A stretch of 64,000 bases of DNA, taken from assembly GCF_011397635.1 (NCBI RefSeq), contig NC_064773.1, positions 23,662,449 through 23,726,448 of the forward strand, in the 5' to 3' direction. Under the pieces are notes generated by a model, which saw nothing but the letters and a program-made list of their open reading frames with translations, searched no databases and was not told the origin of the DNA. A program made the translations under genes and the position numbers. Source of the stretch: Epinephelus fuscoguttatus (Eukaryota; Chordata; Actinopteri; Perciformes; Serranidae). Within the stretch, counting starts at the first letter, position 1. Every line of letters starts with the position of its first letter. Shown here one piece after another: positions 23,501-35,230 of this stretch.

Positions 23501-24852
23501 GCTCTGGCTGCACTGGGGCCGGGCCTGATAACTGCAAGGCTTGTGCCAGCGGGTACCAAGACACAGAGGGCACCTGCACAGGTAAGATGTGAATAATTCA
23601 CTATATGAAGGGTTTACACTCTTAAGGTCAGAGGAAGGTTCGTTTAGGTCTTCAGTGCTTTAGTAACATTAGCCTTGTACTGTTTATGTGTTATTTGTGA
23701 TGAAAGCTTTCTGTCCGACCTCATCAGAAGAGAAAACTGTGTTTCAGTCAGGTCGGTGTATCAGTGTCACATTGTGTTTTCCAGATGTCGACGAGTGTTC
23801 CCAGCCAGAGCCAGTGTGCACCAAGGAGCACAAGGAGTGTGTCAACACTAAAGGCAGCCATGTGTGCATCTGCTCAAGTGGCTATGAGGAGCGAGATGGC
23901 GAGTGCGTCCAAACGCAACAGCCAGCTGAGGGTTAGTGTTGCTTTAAAGCTGTAGCAAAAACCGTCGAGCAAAGACCAAGCACCACCCACTGTCCTCTGC
24001 AAACTTTCTCATTTAACAGCTAAACAGTGCACTAAAATGTGTTTCTGAAAACATCTGAGGAGAATCTTAATTCTTATTTGATCAGCGCTGCCTAGTGAGA
24101 CAGACGGCAGTTTACAAGGAGTGATTGACATGATTGACAGCTGCTTTAGAGACTCCTTGGCTCTGATTGGTTGTTTTCGTTCAGCCACAGTTTCCAGCAA
24201 ACGCCATTAGAAGCACTACAAGGAGGAAAAGGAGCAGAATTTTTTTCACAGACCATTTGTCTCATGTCCAACTGTGAGGATGTGACAGCTATAGCAAATA
24301 TGACAAAAAGTACCTTTATTCAAGTTACCAATTGGAGCTTTTAGGACTCTCTTCATATCATTTGTGCTGTACAGTTTGTGTGTATTACCTGTATTCACCT
24401 TCTATCTGAGACGCTCGTTTTAGGGACGTTCACATCTGCACTCTCAGTGTCTCTGCACCATCATTGCAGCTGAGGAATGACTGTAACAGCACTGTAGTGG
24501 CAGTTTTTGTCTTTCTATAGAACAGTTGTGACATCACAAGTTCATGGAAGTTCTGATGGCTCATTAAAAGCCCCCATTTTTGAAGGTGGATTGAGTGTTT
24601 TGATACTTTCACAGTATTTATAAAGCACTAATACCTTTTTTTTATTACAAAAAAAGACATGGAAATCTGACCTTTTTTTTTTTTTTTTTTTTTTTTACAA
24701 AATGGGACCTTTAAGTTTCATGATCGTTTTATGAATATCAAAAGTGAATATATTATCATTTGTATTATTAATTCATGTTTCCATTCTCATCAGAAAAAGA
24801 AGAGGAGTCAGAAGCATCAGAGACAACCGCAAGCTCGCACGGGGAGCTTTGA
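20556..24852 (+). CDS. CRELD2: Cysteine-rich with EGF-like domains 2, ER stress-inducible
   Basis: Coding exons: 20556-20690, 20789-20871, 21156-21266, 21457-21548, 21683-21859, 21981-22079, 23158-23241, 23486-23581, 23785-23931, 24794-24852. They total 1083 nt, 360 residues (human 353), and every junction is GT-AG and in phase. A signal peptide (about 1-25) is followed by C33-S-T-C36, the CXXC linked to isomerase-like activity. Then comes the family-specific region with NFGGGNTAWEE, the WW block (FETWWFK) and a CC motif, an EGF-like module (about 142-195), furin-type Cys repeats (exons 6 and 8), and calcium-binding EGF modules starting DVNEC (exon 7) and DVDEC (exon 9). An acidic tail ends in HGEL, a KDEL-like retrieval signal (human REDL). 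It acts in the ER lumen and is induced by the unfolded protein response. It is divergent from ALG12. Confidence 0.97.
22098..23052 (+). mobile_element. Dispersed repeat of about 0.95 kb filling CRELD2 intron 6
   Basis: Nearly the whole intron between exons 6 and 7 aligns, by eye and with small indels, to 48427-49792 in the same orientation. Shared landmarks include 'ccaaactccctttaagaaat', 'ataatccataaagataaa', 'aagatttctcactaaaa', 'ctccacaactcca' and 'tttgctgcttcttgtttggt'. No protein is encoded. It is probably a nonautonomous transposon; clear terminal repeats are not visible. Confidence 0.75.
23975..24710. repeat. Common teleost dispersed repeat in CRELD2 intron 9, ending in a T-tract
   Basis: The words 'cagctaaacagtgcacta', 'tttgatcagcgctgcctag' and 'ctctgattggttgttttcgt' belong to a repeat I recall from several teleost genomes. 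A run of about 25 T lies near 24672-24696. Confidence 0.5.
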
Positions 24853-25310
24853 CGTAAAAACTAGGAACAATGGGAGCGAATTCAGAAGATCAGTCTGAAC
24901 TAATGCACATCTGAAGCCGCCCATTTTTAGATCATTGACTACACGCACTTAATGTACCAGCTGCACCTAGAATCAACAAAAGCTGGCAAGACAGTGTTTT
25001 CCAGCAGTGGACCATGGATTAAAAAGAGACATTTATGCTGTACGCTGGTTATTGTTGCTTTTCTCTGGTGTGATCAAACTACCACTTGTTGTCTTTATTT
25101 GTTGTATGGTTTTAAATTGAAGTTGTTTCAATAAAGGTTAATTATGTTGGATTTAAGATAAACATGTCAGCAAAATGCGTATTTTTTTTACTTTTTATTA
25201 TTCTTGAGGAGGAAATGTAGTGCAGTTAAGTAAACAGGTGGAAGTTAGATTGTGTTGCAGTGATATAAAATGGCCACACGATGGCAGTGTAGCCATATGA
25301 AATAAAGATG
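24853..25310 (+). other. CRELD2: CRELD2 3' UTR with two possible poly(A) signals
   Basis: AATAAA at 25130-25135 follows a T-rich stretch and is the likely main signal. A second AATAAA is at 25301-25306. No coding sequence is seen. Confidence 0.65.
25271..25289 (+). promoter_or_regulatory. CTCF-like motif just past CRELD2
   Basis: TGGCCACACGATGGCAGTG fits 17 of 19 positions of the vertebrate CTCF core consensus. It is a motif match only; such words also occur inside repeats. Confidence 0.3.
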
Positions 25311-26255
25311 CTCACTGCTGTGTGAAGAATGAGTGCCTTTCCTAGACTGATCTAATAAAGACCACATAGTGTGTCACTGTTTTCCCTTAAGTCTTACCTT
25401 TTTATCTCAGCCATTTTGATACAAGTTCATATTCAAGTGTTTTACCACAGGGAATCATACTCTATAGTGTATTTCTTCATACCTACATGTTCTATATCCT
25501 CAGTCTTGGATTATTTTCTCATGCAGCCTGGACTTCACCAAAGCCTTTCTATCACTGACTTGAAAGTCTGCAGCGCCGTCACCACTCAGGTGTTAGGAAG
25601 CTTTTTGGAAAGACCTTCCCGTGGCCCCGTCTGGATCAAAGCATATTTTTCTAACCCAAGTCTCACCTTGCAATAAGGCTTCCCGGCTTCCTGCGGGATG
25701 ATGTCAGCTGTTTGGACTCACAGGCTTGCCAAGGTGGAGGTAGCAGCCAGTTGAGACCTGTCTGAGCTGGTGATGAGGGAGCAGAGCCGCAATCATACCG
25801 CAGACTCCCCTCCCAGCCACCCCTACACTTTTCACCCCTGGATGTTGACTCCACTCTGTGGAAAGGTTTTTATCAGGGAGGATGGAAACAGGTTCTTTCC
25901 CAGATGTACAGGGTTATCAATTTTCTGGAAAAGATGGAAAAACCAAGACTGGAAATCTTTGACATTATTTAGGCCCAATAAATCACATTTGCTTATCCCC
26001 CTCACAAACTCTATTTTTTTTTGTCAGACATATATTATTGTGGTCAAGTGTATCTTTATACATACGCATGAAACCATACAGTAGAAACATAACCAAAATG
26101 ATTTAACAAAAGCAGAATAAGACAGTTTTTAGAATTGTGCTGGTTCAATTTCTTTCCACAAGTTAGATGAGAATATTGATAGTAGCCTACTCTCATGTCT
26201 GTACAACAAGGGTGCGCTTGCCCTGTTGTTCAAAGAAATGGAGCGTTGTAGAAAG
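25311..26255. other. Intergenic, nothing recognised
   Basis: No frame longer than about 100 codons resembles a protein, and no repeat family is recognised. Confidence 0.4.
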
Positions 26256-26259
26256 CACC

Positions 26260-27250
26260 CTAAATATGAAGCTACAGAAAAAAAACAGTTAGCTTAGCAT
26301 AAAGACCAAAAAACGGAAACAGCTAGCCTAACTCAATCAGCTGGCCTCAATCAATCTTTATATCTACTGTATGTCAAAGAAAGATAGCAACCATATTTCC
26401 CAAAATATTGAACTGCTCTTAAGTTTCTTTATACCTTAGCTTAACATGAAGACTAAAAACAGAGAAACAGCTAACAGGTAACAAAATCCACCTACCAAAC
26501 ACCTTTAACACTAAATTAATTAATACACTGCATTTTTTGTTTATGTATGAATTTAACAAAGAAGACTGGGCAAAGCCAAGCTAGATGTTTTCCTGTTTCC
26601 AATCTATGTGCTAAGCTAAGCATCTGCTACCTGTACTTGACTGCTTAGTGTACAAATAACCATATTTCCCCAAATATAAAAGTGTTTCTTTATTTTCTTT
26701 AAAGCTTTAGCTTAGCTTAGCTTAAGTTAGCTTAGCTTAGTTTACCTTAGCTTAGCTTAGCTTAGCTGAACTTAGTTTAGTTTACCTGTTTCCAGTTTTT
26801 GGGCTAAGCTAACCGTCTGCTAGCGATACATTGATATTTAGCGCACAGACATGAAACTAGTATCAATAATCTTATCTAACTCTTAGAAAGATAGCATTTA
26901 AGCATATTTTCCAAAATCTCAAAGTATTTCTTTAAGTGTCTTTATAGCTTAGCTTAGCTAAGCATAGCTTAGCATAAAGACTACAAACAGATAAAAGGCT
27001 AGCCTGGCTCTGTCTCAAGGTAACAGAATTAATTTACCAAACACCCCTAACGCTCACTCATTAACACACTGCACCCGATTTTCGGTACAGATTAAATAAG
27101 CAAGATCTATAAGTTACCTTTGGACAGAGCCAAGCCAGATTTTTTCCCGTTTCCATTCGGTCTGCTAAGCTAACTGTCTGCTAGCCACACTTGCTAGCTG
27201 TACATTTGTAAATAACCATATTTCCAAAATATCTAAGTATTTCTTTAAAG
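26260..27250. repeat. Tandem array of fold-back 'agcttagcataaagact' units
   Basis: Three to four imperfect units of about 240-310 bp. Each has 'cttagcataaagact..aaacag' near its start and the reverse-complement-like 'ctgtttcca...gtgctaagctaa' near its end, followed by 'accatatttcc..aaatat'. Unit landmarks 'catatttcc' fall near 26391, 26660, 26902 and 27215. The 26705-26790 stretch has degenerated into a pure AGCTT/TAGCT run. The family is common in teleosts. Confidence 0.65.
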
Positions 27251-27251
27251 T

Positions 27252-27615
27252 GTGTTTACCACCACACAGTGTGTAGAACAGCAGCCAGCGATGAGGTTAC
27301 AAATTACAACCACTGAAACCTCTCTTGTGTGCCAAGCATGTAGGAAAACTATGGTGGCACAGAAATGTGAAGATATGAATGGTTCTATCTAGAGCCAGAG
27401 TTTGGTTTGTCTGTTTTGGCTTACCGTAGAAACAACATAGTCGAGACTATGGTTGGGGACCCGCTCCTGAAGTAGATGTAAAGGGCTCATTCTAAGGTAA
27501 CAGAACAGTTATTAGTTTCAGGTGATTATAAACTGATGAAAACATAGTTAATAATATTATATACCATTTTTACCAATATATCCTCCTGAAATCCTACAGA
27601 CTGGACCTTTAATGC
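27252..27615 (+). mobile_element. SINE/MITE-like teleost repeat (copy 1)
   Basis: The text includes 'gtgtgccaagcatgtagga', 'ctagagccag.gtttggtttgtc', 'ggctcattctaaggtaacag', 'ttcaggtgattataaact' and 'aaatcctacagactggacc'. The same order of landmarks recurs near 46007-46815. No coding sequence is present. Confidence 0.65.
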
Positions 27616-29010
27616 GACAATGTAATGAGTGCAGGAAACAGAGCAACAGTGCCAAAGGAACAAAATGAAAAACAACTCCCAAAGGCACCTGAAAAATATG
27701 TGTATTATCAGTAGCTCGAGGGAGAAAGTGTTTGTCTTTCTAAGAGATGATGAGAGTCCAAACAGCGGAAGAAGCAAGCGAGAGCATTAGCATGAGTCAG
27801 CATACTGACTAATGCATGACTCAGTGTACCTACTCCTGATGCTACAACACCCATCTAGGTGAATTTAGCTTTTATTGTAGCAGTGATAGAGAGGAGAAGT
27901 ATTTCATATGATGCTTCATCCGAGCAAATGAGGTAGACTCTCCACTTGCACCACCTCGGTGATAGGAGCAGCTCAACCGGGAGAGTTTGTGATCATGTCG
28001 CAGCAAGCTGGTGCTGAGTGACTGCGTACCATGAGTAATCACTACACATTCACCTGGCTTTTTCTTCTCTTCAAAGGGCTTTTCTCTCATTTGCTACACA
28101 CCCACACTGCAGCGGCAGAGATTTGGTGATTCAAGCCTGAATTAAGATAATATACTCCACCCGACTTATCAGCCTAAACCACAAAGTTGGCCAGCAATAG
28201 TGTTCTGTTTCATCTGGAGAAGCAGAGTCACTCTGTATGCCATGGTAACTTTTTGGAGTCAGGCATTTTAGACTTGGTTTTTTTTTTTTAGCATTCTAAG
28301 GTAATACGTGTGGGTTAAAATTTACAAGAAGAATTTTATATATATTCAAGTATTCAACTGGGATTTTGTTTACTCATAATTGTGGCCACTCTGTGATTTT
28401 GCAGTCATGTCTGCTTTAGAGATTTAGGAAACACATACTCCAGGAAGGCTCCCTGGAATAGATCCCTATTCAGTTACTTACGATAACCAATCAAGATGGT
28501 GACTTTCTGTGTTTACTTTTGGTCTGACTTGGACTGTAAATTACTTATTTGGATAGCTGTAGCTTCCCAAATCTCTATGTGGCAATTACCAACTCAGCAT
28601 GCCCCATTAGCTACCATAGCTAACTCTGGTCGCTATTTTCTATGTTTATGTTCAGAGAGACTCAGAGACAAGTATTGCAAATTAGTCATGTAAAACTGAT
28701 TCACTTTTTTTTTGGGGTAGTGTTTTTTTGTTTCTTGCCCTGATATGCTTGTTTTTCCAGAGTTATCATTTCTCAAGTCTCTACAAAGGAGGTAACAAGT
28801 GTTAAGTTAGCATGACTCATAATTGAAATGGACACAGTTATGAAAATAAGAGCCAGGCTGAAAAAATTCACCCTGAAATTTTCTTTAAGAGTTAAAACTA
28901 AGCAGAAATGAGCAGCTTCTGTTATTATTCAATCTTTTGTGTGTCTCATCAGTCTGGCATACAAACATCACCTAATGTTTGTAGACTCCCATTTTAAACA
29001 CAGGTGTATA
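27616..29010. other. Intergenic, nothing recognised
   Basis: Short frames only. No exon with plausible splice sites and familiar protein text was found, and no clear repeat. Confidence 0.35.
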
Positions 29011-29019
29011 AAGAGAACT

Positions 29020-30370
29020 GGATACAGCGCTGGAGGCGGGGCCCCATTCATTCGTATGAAAGTTGCTCTGAGGTCAAGAAGCCAAAAAAGCTGAATTTCC
29101 ATGGTATGAAATTACCTGTGTCTTCTGCATTGTGGGGCCCGTAGAACAGGTGCACTAGAGACTTAGAGTGGCCAAGTGTGGCTAAGCGTGGCAGAGCCGC
29201 TAAGTTCTGGTCTAGCACTCTGCTAACTGTAATGGGGGGGGAAATTATTTAATTGAGCTGCTCTTCTAGACTTTCAAAATCTTATTGGACCAAATGGATC
29301 AAATCGCAATAGTGGAAAGAATCATTTCAAGTTGTAACGCTCAAAAAAATGTATCCACTGATTTACAGAAATCTCTTTCACAATGTACGTCTATGGGAGA
29401 AAGTCTTTGAGTCAGGACCATTTTGGTCAAAGAAAACTTTATTTCCAGTTGAAGTATTGTATTTGGCAGTATGGCTCTGTTCTGGGGCCTCTCTGCCTTT
29501 CCTAGGCCTACACTGCAAGCTTAAGGCGGAGAGAGCACACCTGCCTTAGGCTTTCCATGTAGGCGCATGGAAGGGCAGGGAGCAGCAGCAAAGACCTCCC
29601 AGGAACAGAGCAGAGCAGCATCAATGACAAACAGAAATGACATTGAGAAGTCAGACACAACACGAAAAGGAGGAGCTGGGGTGGAGGCAGGTTGCAAAGC
29701 GGCTTGCAGAGGAAGCAACAACAGTAGACAGGCCAGAGCAGTTTAAATAGGGTGCCCTGAGCCTGATATCATGGTCTGCCAGAACTGTACGCTGTACTCA
29801 GTTTCAGGCACCATGGCATTACATGACGGACACGGTCATTGTAATTCCAGTTTTGGATACCAGTTTTTGTAACACTGAATTCAAAGCTTGGCACTGTTTC
29901 TGGAGGCTTGGTTTTAAAGCCTCAAGGTTGGCAATTTAACCATCGCCATCTTGGATATTTGGGAGCCAGAAGTGAGCATATTTGGACGAGAGGGTGGAGT
30001 TGTGGAAGAGCAGGGGGTGGATCTGACTGAGAGCCCAAGGACACTATGGGCAGACAGCTTGTTGTTCAGAGCCCTTAATTCTACATAACTTTAAGACTTG
30101 ATAAAATTGAAACTGGTGAGTCATATAAATGTCCACCCCACCTACAGTTGTCATGAATAGGGTAATTAACTATAGAGACCAAAAATATTTTTGTACCAGG
30201 CTGTAAACATGTTTATTTCTGCTGTAAAGTGGGCATTTTAATATGAGGGTCTATGAGGATTGAATCTTTTTCCTGAGCCAGCCTCAAGTGGCCATTAGAA
30301 GTACTACAGTTTTTGGCACTTGGGCATTAGCTTCATATGTCACCACCAGGTTTATGCTTGTATAACATCA
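29020..30370. repeat. Patchwork of dispersed teleost repeats
   Basis: 29020-29330 opens with a 'ggaggcggggccccattcatt' phrase. 29395-29660 is an inverted partner of 56690-57005. 29870-30370 holds 'ccatcttggatatttgggag', 'gccattagaagtactacag' and 'ttttggcacttgggcatt' phrases. All are reminiscent of known teleost repeat text. None encodes a protein. Confidence 0.5.
29395..29660 (+). repeat. Dispersed repeat, inverted partner at 56690-57005
   Basis: Shared words on opposite strands include 'gagtcaggaccattttggtc', 'ctctgttctggggcctctct', 'ccttaggctttcc' and 'gcatggaagggcag'. The partner copy carries extra tandem units of the last phrase. Confidence 0.7.
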
Positions 30371-30739
30371 GCGACTGACTCTTTTAGTTAATTCCGATGA
30401 GGATGTGCACAGTTTATTGATTATATGGCACATGACAAATAGGTACTGAAGTTAAATTATCTGCAAAAAAAGGCTTTTTTTCACCAGTAAGTTAACTTGT
30501 GTAACATACTTTTAACTACATATGTAACTTAAGTGACATAACAAACGATACTTATTTTAACCAAAATTTTGATATTTTCGCTAAAACTATCCAAGTAGGT
30601 GCACCCTCTGGCCTTGCAGGCACAGTTTGCCACATTTTAAGGAGTTATAATGGAAGTGATCACAACTGATAATGGCCATTAAATGGACTGATATCATCTA
30701 AAATGGGCATGGGCCATTTTAAAATTGCAAGAAGATTTT

Positions 30740-31080
30740 ACATTTAATAATGATAATAATAATAATAATAATAACTTCATTTAAATAACAGAGTTAAAAA
30801 CAGAGTTTACAACATGCTTTTACAAGCAAAGCACAAGCAAAAACAGGGTGCTCAGAAGGCAATGTAACAACAGAAAGCCAAACAGTCCTACTAAACATAA
30901 GCAAAACAAAACTAGGGTGGAGTTAAGATTAAGTTAAAAAGAGGATGCAGTAAACAAAATGTCAATATAAATAAATATAAATAAAAAGATCAACAACAGC
31001 AAAAGCAATAAAATGACAAAAATACAAACAAAATAAAATAAATAAAGCATAAATAAAAGAAATAAAAAAGACAACATCAC
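30740..31080. repeat. AT-rich simple sequence with an (AAT)n tract
   Basis: An (AAT)n run near 30747-30772 is followed by A-rich, AAAT-type low-complexity sequence, densest at 30960-31070. Confidence 0.7.
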
Positions 31081-31204
31081 ATTAAAGCAAGTCTATAAAA
31101 ATTGGTTTTAAGAAGTGATTTAGAATATTTGCACTTACAAAATGAAAACAGAAACTTTAAGTTAGAGATATTCAGTGAGCAATGGGCAGACACGAAGGTT
31201 CTCC

Positions 31205-31292
31205 GGATCTTGGTTGGAACTTTCAGAGTTTTGAACTTGTGACCTTTGTGGGACAGACGGCTATTCTAACCACTGGGCTTGCCTGCTGTTGA
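31205..31292 (-). mobile_element. tRNA-derived SINE head, fragment
   Basis: On the minus strand 'cccagtggttagaatagcc' resembles a pol III A box, and 'ggtcacaagttcaaaactc' about 30 bases later resembles a B box. The spacing fits a tRNA-like SINE promoter. Confidence 0.45.
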
Positions 31293-32479
31293 AATTAGAG
31301 TATTGTTTATTCCACATGCTGTCCTTTCCTTTCGTGCAGCGTAGTGAAGCTTTGGTCGGATTCCACAAAACGTGCACCAAGAAGTGGATGGTGTTTATGC
31401 GTCCGCACATGCACTGCATCGCCCATGCGTGTTTACACACACTGGAGCAGCATGTGCGCGAGTACTCTGCGGTTGGAGGGGCACCCTGCTCTGTTCTCTT
31501 GACTTTGTGGTGGTTTCTTGTGCCAGTAAATCTCAGCTGTGGAGCACATGGTCCAGCTGTAGTGGGGTGACTACGAGGACACTGACAGGGTTACTGAGGA
31601 AACCCAGGAGCATGCAGAGCAAGAAAATGAAACTGAGCTGATAGCACTATAATCTCCTCCATTCAGAGATGGCTCTTACTCTAGCAGGTCAGGGCACCCT
31701 GCTACCTGGCATCAAACTGATTCTCCTCCGCATCCTCATTCATCACTGCTTAAATCTCAGGGCTGCTGTTTCCCGAACCTATCTTTAGACAACAATCCTC
31801 TTTGTTCCATTATAAGGCGGTGGGAACGAGATAATCATAGTGCTGAGGTACGCTGAGGGAAACTGCATGCTAAACTAGAAGCCAGATGTGGCACCATGTG
31901 CTTTTGTTCAGCTGTCAGTGGCCTGCCCCGCCTCTGATGTCAGGCACTCCTTAAACTTGCTGCCCTCTCTGATGCGGTTGTGTCTGCCTTCCTTTCACCC
32001 ATCTGGACGCTCAACCGCCAACGATTAGGCCAGACAAATTGGAAACTCTGCAGAGTGGAACTCAAATATAGATTCTCAAGGTGCTGCTTGGGAATTTTCC
32101 CTCTCAAGTGCTTCGGTAGGTAGGGAGCGTCGGTGAATGAACTGACACCAGCACTGCTGCTCCAAGATGCTTTATAAAACACAGACTTTGGCGGGAAGTA
32201 AAAGCATTCGATGGAGAGCAGAGGAGCATCTGGGGCTGCATGTGTAGCTGTAGCTGCCCGCCTGAGGTTAAGGAGGGGAAATTGGAAATTTGTGTTGTGT
32301 GCAAAAGAGATATATAACGCAGTGACTTGCAGCCTATGTGACCTCTGAAACACAGATGAACCCGAATGATTGATTTCACCACAGAGGCGGTTTCTTGTCT
32401 TATCTAGTCTTTATCTGAGGCTACAGATAAGATCACATATGCACTTTTATATCTGCAGATGAAGTGAAATACAAGTCTG

Positions 32480-32765
32480 GGTCCACACAAGTGTGTGTTT
32501 TTTTTATCTCTATATGAACCGTTTTCTAGTTGTATCCTGGTTGTTTAGTGAGACAGTGGTTTACTATTCAACAACAAATTCAACATTAGCATTCAGTTTC
32601 AATTATGTTTTTGGCCTCTTATTAAATGTAGGTCCAATATTTCTGCTTCCATTAGCTCTGTTTTGGTCTCCACCAACTTCTAAGGGAAATATCTGGCTTC
32701 TTTAGCTGCTAATTGCTCCACTGTGTTCATCAACTAGCTTTAGCTTTCTTTGCTAACTCTGTCTG
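32480..32765. repeat. Older dispersed repeat, left part, interrupted by a TIR element
   Basis: The phrases 'ttttggtctccaccaactt', 'atctggcttctttagctgct' and 'gctccactgtgttcat' are familiar teleost repeat text. The repeat resumes after 33112 with 'tctggtgctagagaggtagc'. A related phrase also occurs near 39735-39790. Confidence 0.5.
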
Positions 32766-33102
32766 GGGTTCATGTCATTGGTTCGACAGCCCATTGGTTC
32801 GACATCCCATTAGTCCAACTGTCCGCGGTGCTGAACGGCTCGCGGCGGGCGTATGGTGCGCCGCGACCGGTTTGAGGCGGAGCAGGCTCACAGCTTATGT
32901 GTTTGTCACTTTCTTTTTCATTTTAACCCACACCATGATCTTTTCCTGACCCTAACCAAGTGGTTTTTGTGCCTAAACCTAACCAGACCTTAACCACAGG
33001 GCATCTTGATGATTTCGGAACGGACTTCGGAACAATGAGTTTAATATGGTCGGAACAATGGGAAGTCGAACCAATGGGCTGTCGAACTAATGGGCAGTTC
33101 CC
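32766..33102. mobile_element. 337-bp TIR element with 9-bp target duplication (MULE-like)
   Basis: It is flanked on both sides by CTCTGTCTG (32757-32765 and 33103-33111). Both ends start GGG and are inverted repeats of about 54 bp (about 43 of 54 match), including a perfectly matched 22-bp core. Each arm is made of three direct repeats of a roughly 16-bp word (CCCATTGGTTCGACAG-like). The interior contains a CpG-rich patch and the CCTAAACCTAACC module. A 9-bp duplication and G-starting ends fit Mutator-like elements; there is no transposase. Confidence 0.85.
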
Positions 33103-33111
33103 CTCTGTCTG

Positions 33112-33600
33112 TCTGGTGCTAGAGAGGTAGCATACAGAGCTGAAAATAAAAAAAATTGGATTGACGAGAGCATTAAGAGTGAACCTAATCTTCAGGAACA
33201 GATATCTGTGTGTGCAGAATCTAGGCAATGGGACAAGATTTTGGAAATGGAAGGGTTCTGGTTTCCGTTTGTTGTTCATTAAAAGTCCGGGTAGCATCGA
33301 CCAATCATGTTTACAGGGCAGGTAAAGAGTCCCTGCTAAGAGCAGAAGAGGCAGCACGTATTTGACGAAATGCAGCCTAGGAATATATTGGCTATTACAT
33401 TCACCAAAATGAGTGGCACACGCAAGAGGAAGTCTTGCCTGGATAACCACTGGCTTTACTGGAACCCCCGAAATATTGGCCATTGCTTCCAGAAGCTATA
33501 CTGTCATCCGACCAATGTAGCTGATGGGTTCTAAGATTGGAGTGAACCTAATCTGTGACAGTGTGGGCCAGAAAATGAAAACAATGAGCTACAGTGCTTG
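33112..33600. repeat. Older dispersed repeat, right part
   Basis: This continues the repeat broken at 32765, then blends into a second repeat-like phrase ('gtcttgcctggataaccact'). A 186-codon minus-strand open frame crosses this repeat and the TIR element and is not a gene. Confidence 0.45.
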
Positions 33601-35185
33601 CTGCCTAAACCTAACCTCCGTAAATTTACGTTAATTCTGTAAGTGTACGTTAAGGACATGATGTCGTTCCTGGGGCTAAATTAGTAGGTTATCATATAAA
33701 CTGTTGTGCATGTATTTTTTGTAGGATATCATTCGAACAGTTCTATAGGAATATGTTCACATGTACAACCAACTAAATTATCTGTAACCATATCTGTACA
33801 TGGAATGGGCAGAATTTAAACCAGAAAATAGTTTTGCTTAACTCAAAAATGGGTGGGAACGGGTTATTTGAGGCCTGAAATTGATATGTATTGATCAGAA
33901 GTTGCTACATTTATTATTGATTTGAAAAATATTTACAGAACAGCCTCAAAATTGAGCTTCAGATCGTATTTGATCACAAGATATTGAACTCTCCTACCCA
34001 AATGAGGATTATACTTCATCACAAGTACAGATATTGACACATTTTACGCATATGATAGTTGTACTCATAAAAAATGCATTATCTGTACGGGATACTCGTT
34101 TCATCCAAGTATTTGGCTCAATCCTAGTATTTTATATGCCTCTCCTGTATAAAATCATCATAGCGTTTAATAGTGAGGAGAAATTGTATGAGAAATTTTA
34201 AATTGTGCTATTGAAAAATCACAATCACAACTGTTATTTCCAAAAGCAGGTATGTTGTTCATGTTGTGTGCTGTAACTACAGACCCTCTTGCAATTTTAA
34301 AAACTAGACTATGGCTGTTTCGCTCCATTGAATCAAGCAGCGCTGCATTTACTGAGCATGTTTTTGGATTTGTGATCCGTCTATAAGATTTTCAGTTGAC
34401 TTCTGGTAGGAGCAAACAGGGAAACATAACGTGAATCTGAATTATTTACATCATGAGGCTATGATGCTTTTTTTTTTCACAACTAGGTGGTCAAGCTGCG
34501 CCTGGGCCTGAGGCAGGAGAGAAATAATGTATTAGCAAAACATTCAATAACACCAATGTTTTCCTCTCATGTGTGAAAATGATATTCTGCCTGGGACTAT
34601 TCTGTTCGATAAGAGTGTTAAACCAATCCAAACATTTTTAATTATTCAGCATGTGATGTGACCCTGATGGTTCGTTGTGCTGGGAATGAAAAGTGTTGTT
34701 TTTTTCTTGTGAACAGACGTCAACATGAAAGGCTCAAAGTGTGTACTTTAACTGGAAATGTTGATACTGTATAGACATACAATTACTGTTTGTATGAAAG
34801 TGAATGTGACAGAAGAACATCAGAGACTTTTGCACTCATTGGCTTTTTTCTTTTATTAAAAGTGCGATGCTAGTTTCATTTCAGTCTTCAGATATTCCCT
34901 TGGAACAATGCACCGGCTCAATCCTGTTTCTGAGTTGTATTTCTCAGTGAAGCAGGAGGAAGAGGAGGAGGAGGAAGAGGAGGGGTGGGTGCAGGAGACA
35001 GGGAGTGGCCTGGTGCTAGCTGGCACGCTCTCTGCTGTACAGAGATCTCACAGACAGGTAGGATGTATTCATGTTACCCACCTTCGTTTGATCTCAGAGC
35101 CAGCGCCTATGTCTGTGTGTGCCTGTCTGCATGTGAAGGCATATGTGTGTACGCCTGCATGACAGTATGATGATGAGATTTGGCA
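33601..35185. other. Intergenic, nothing recognised apart from short low-complexity tracts
   Basis: A CCTAAACCTAACC word lies at 33604-33616 and a GAG/GAA-rich tract at 34953-34985. No coding exon was identified. Confidence 0.35.
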
Positions 35186-35186
35186 C

Positions 35187-35188
<2 letters not shown>

Positions 35189-35227
<39 letters not shown>
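35189..35227. repeat. (GT)n microsatellite
   Basis: About 19 uninterrupted GT units. Confidence 0.95.

Positions 35228-35230
<3 letters not shown>

Noticed and set aside
32950-33000. Telomere-like CCCTAA text suggesting an interstitial telomere
   Set aside because: Only scattered CCTAAACC/CCTAACC words, not a tandem TTAGGG array; they belong to a module inside TIR elements.
32923-33483. 186-codon minus-strand open frame
   Set aside because: It runs through a TIR element and the repeat it interrupts, with no domain or splice context.
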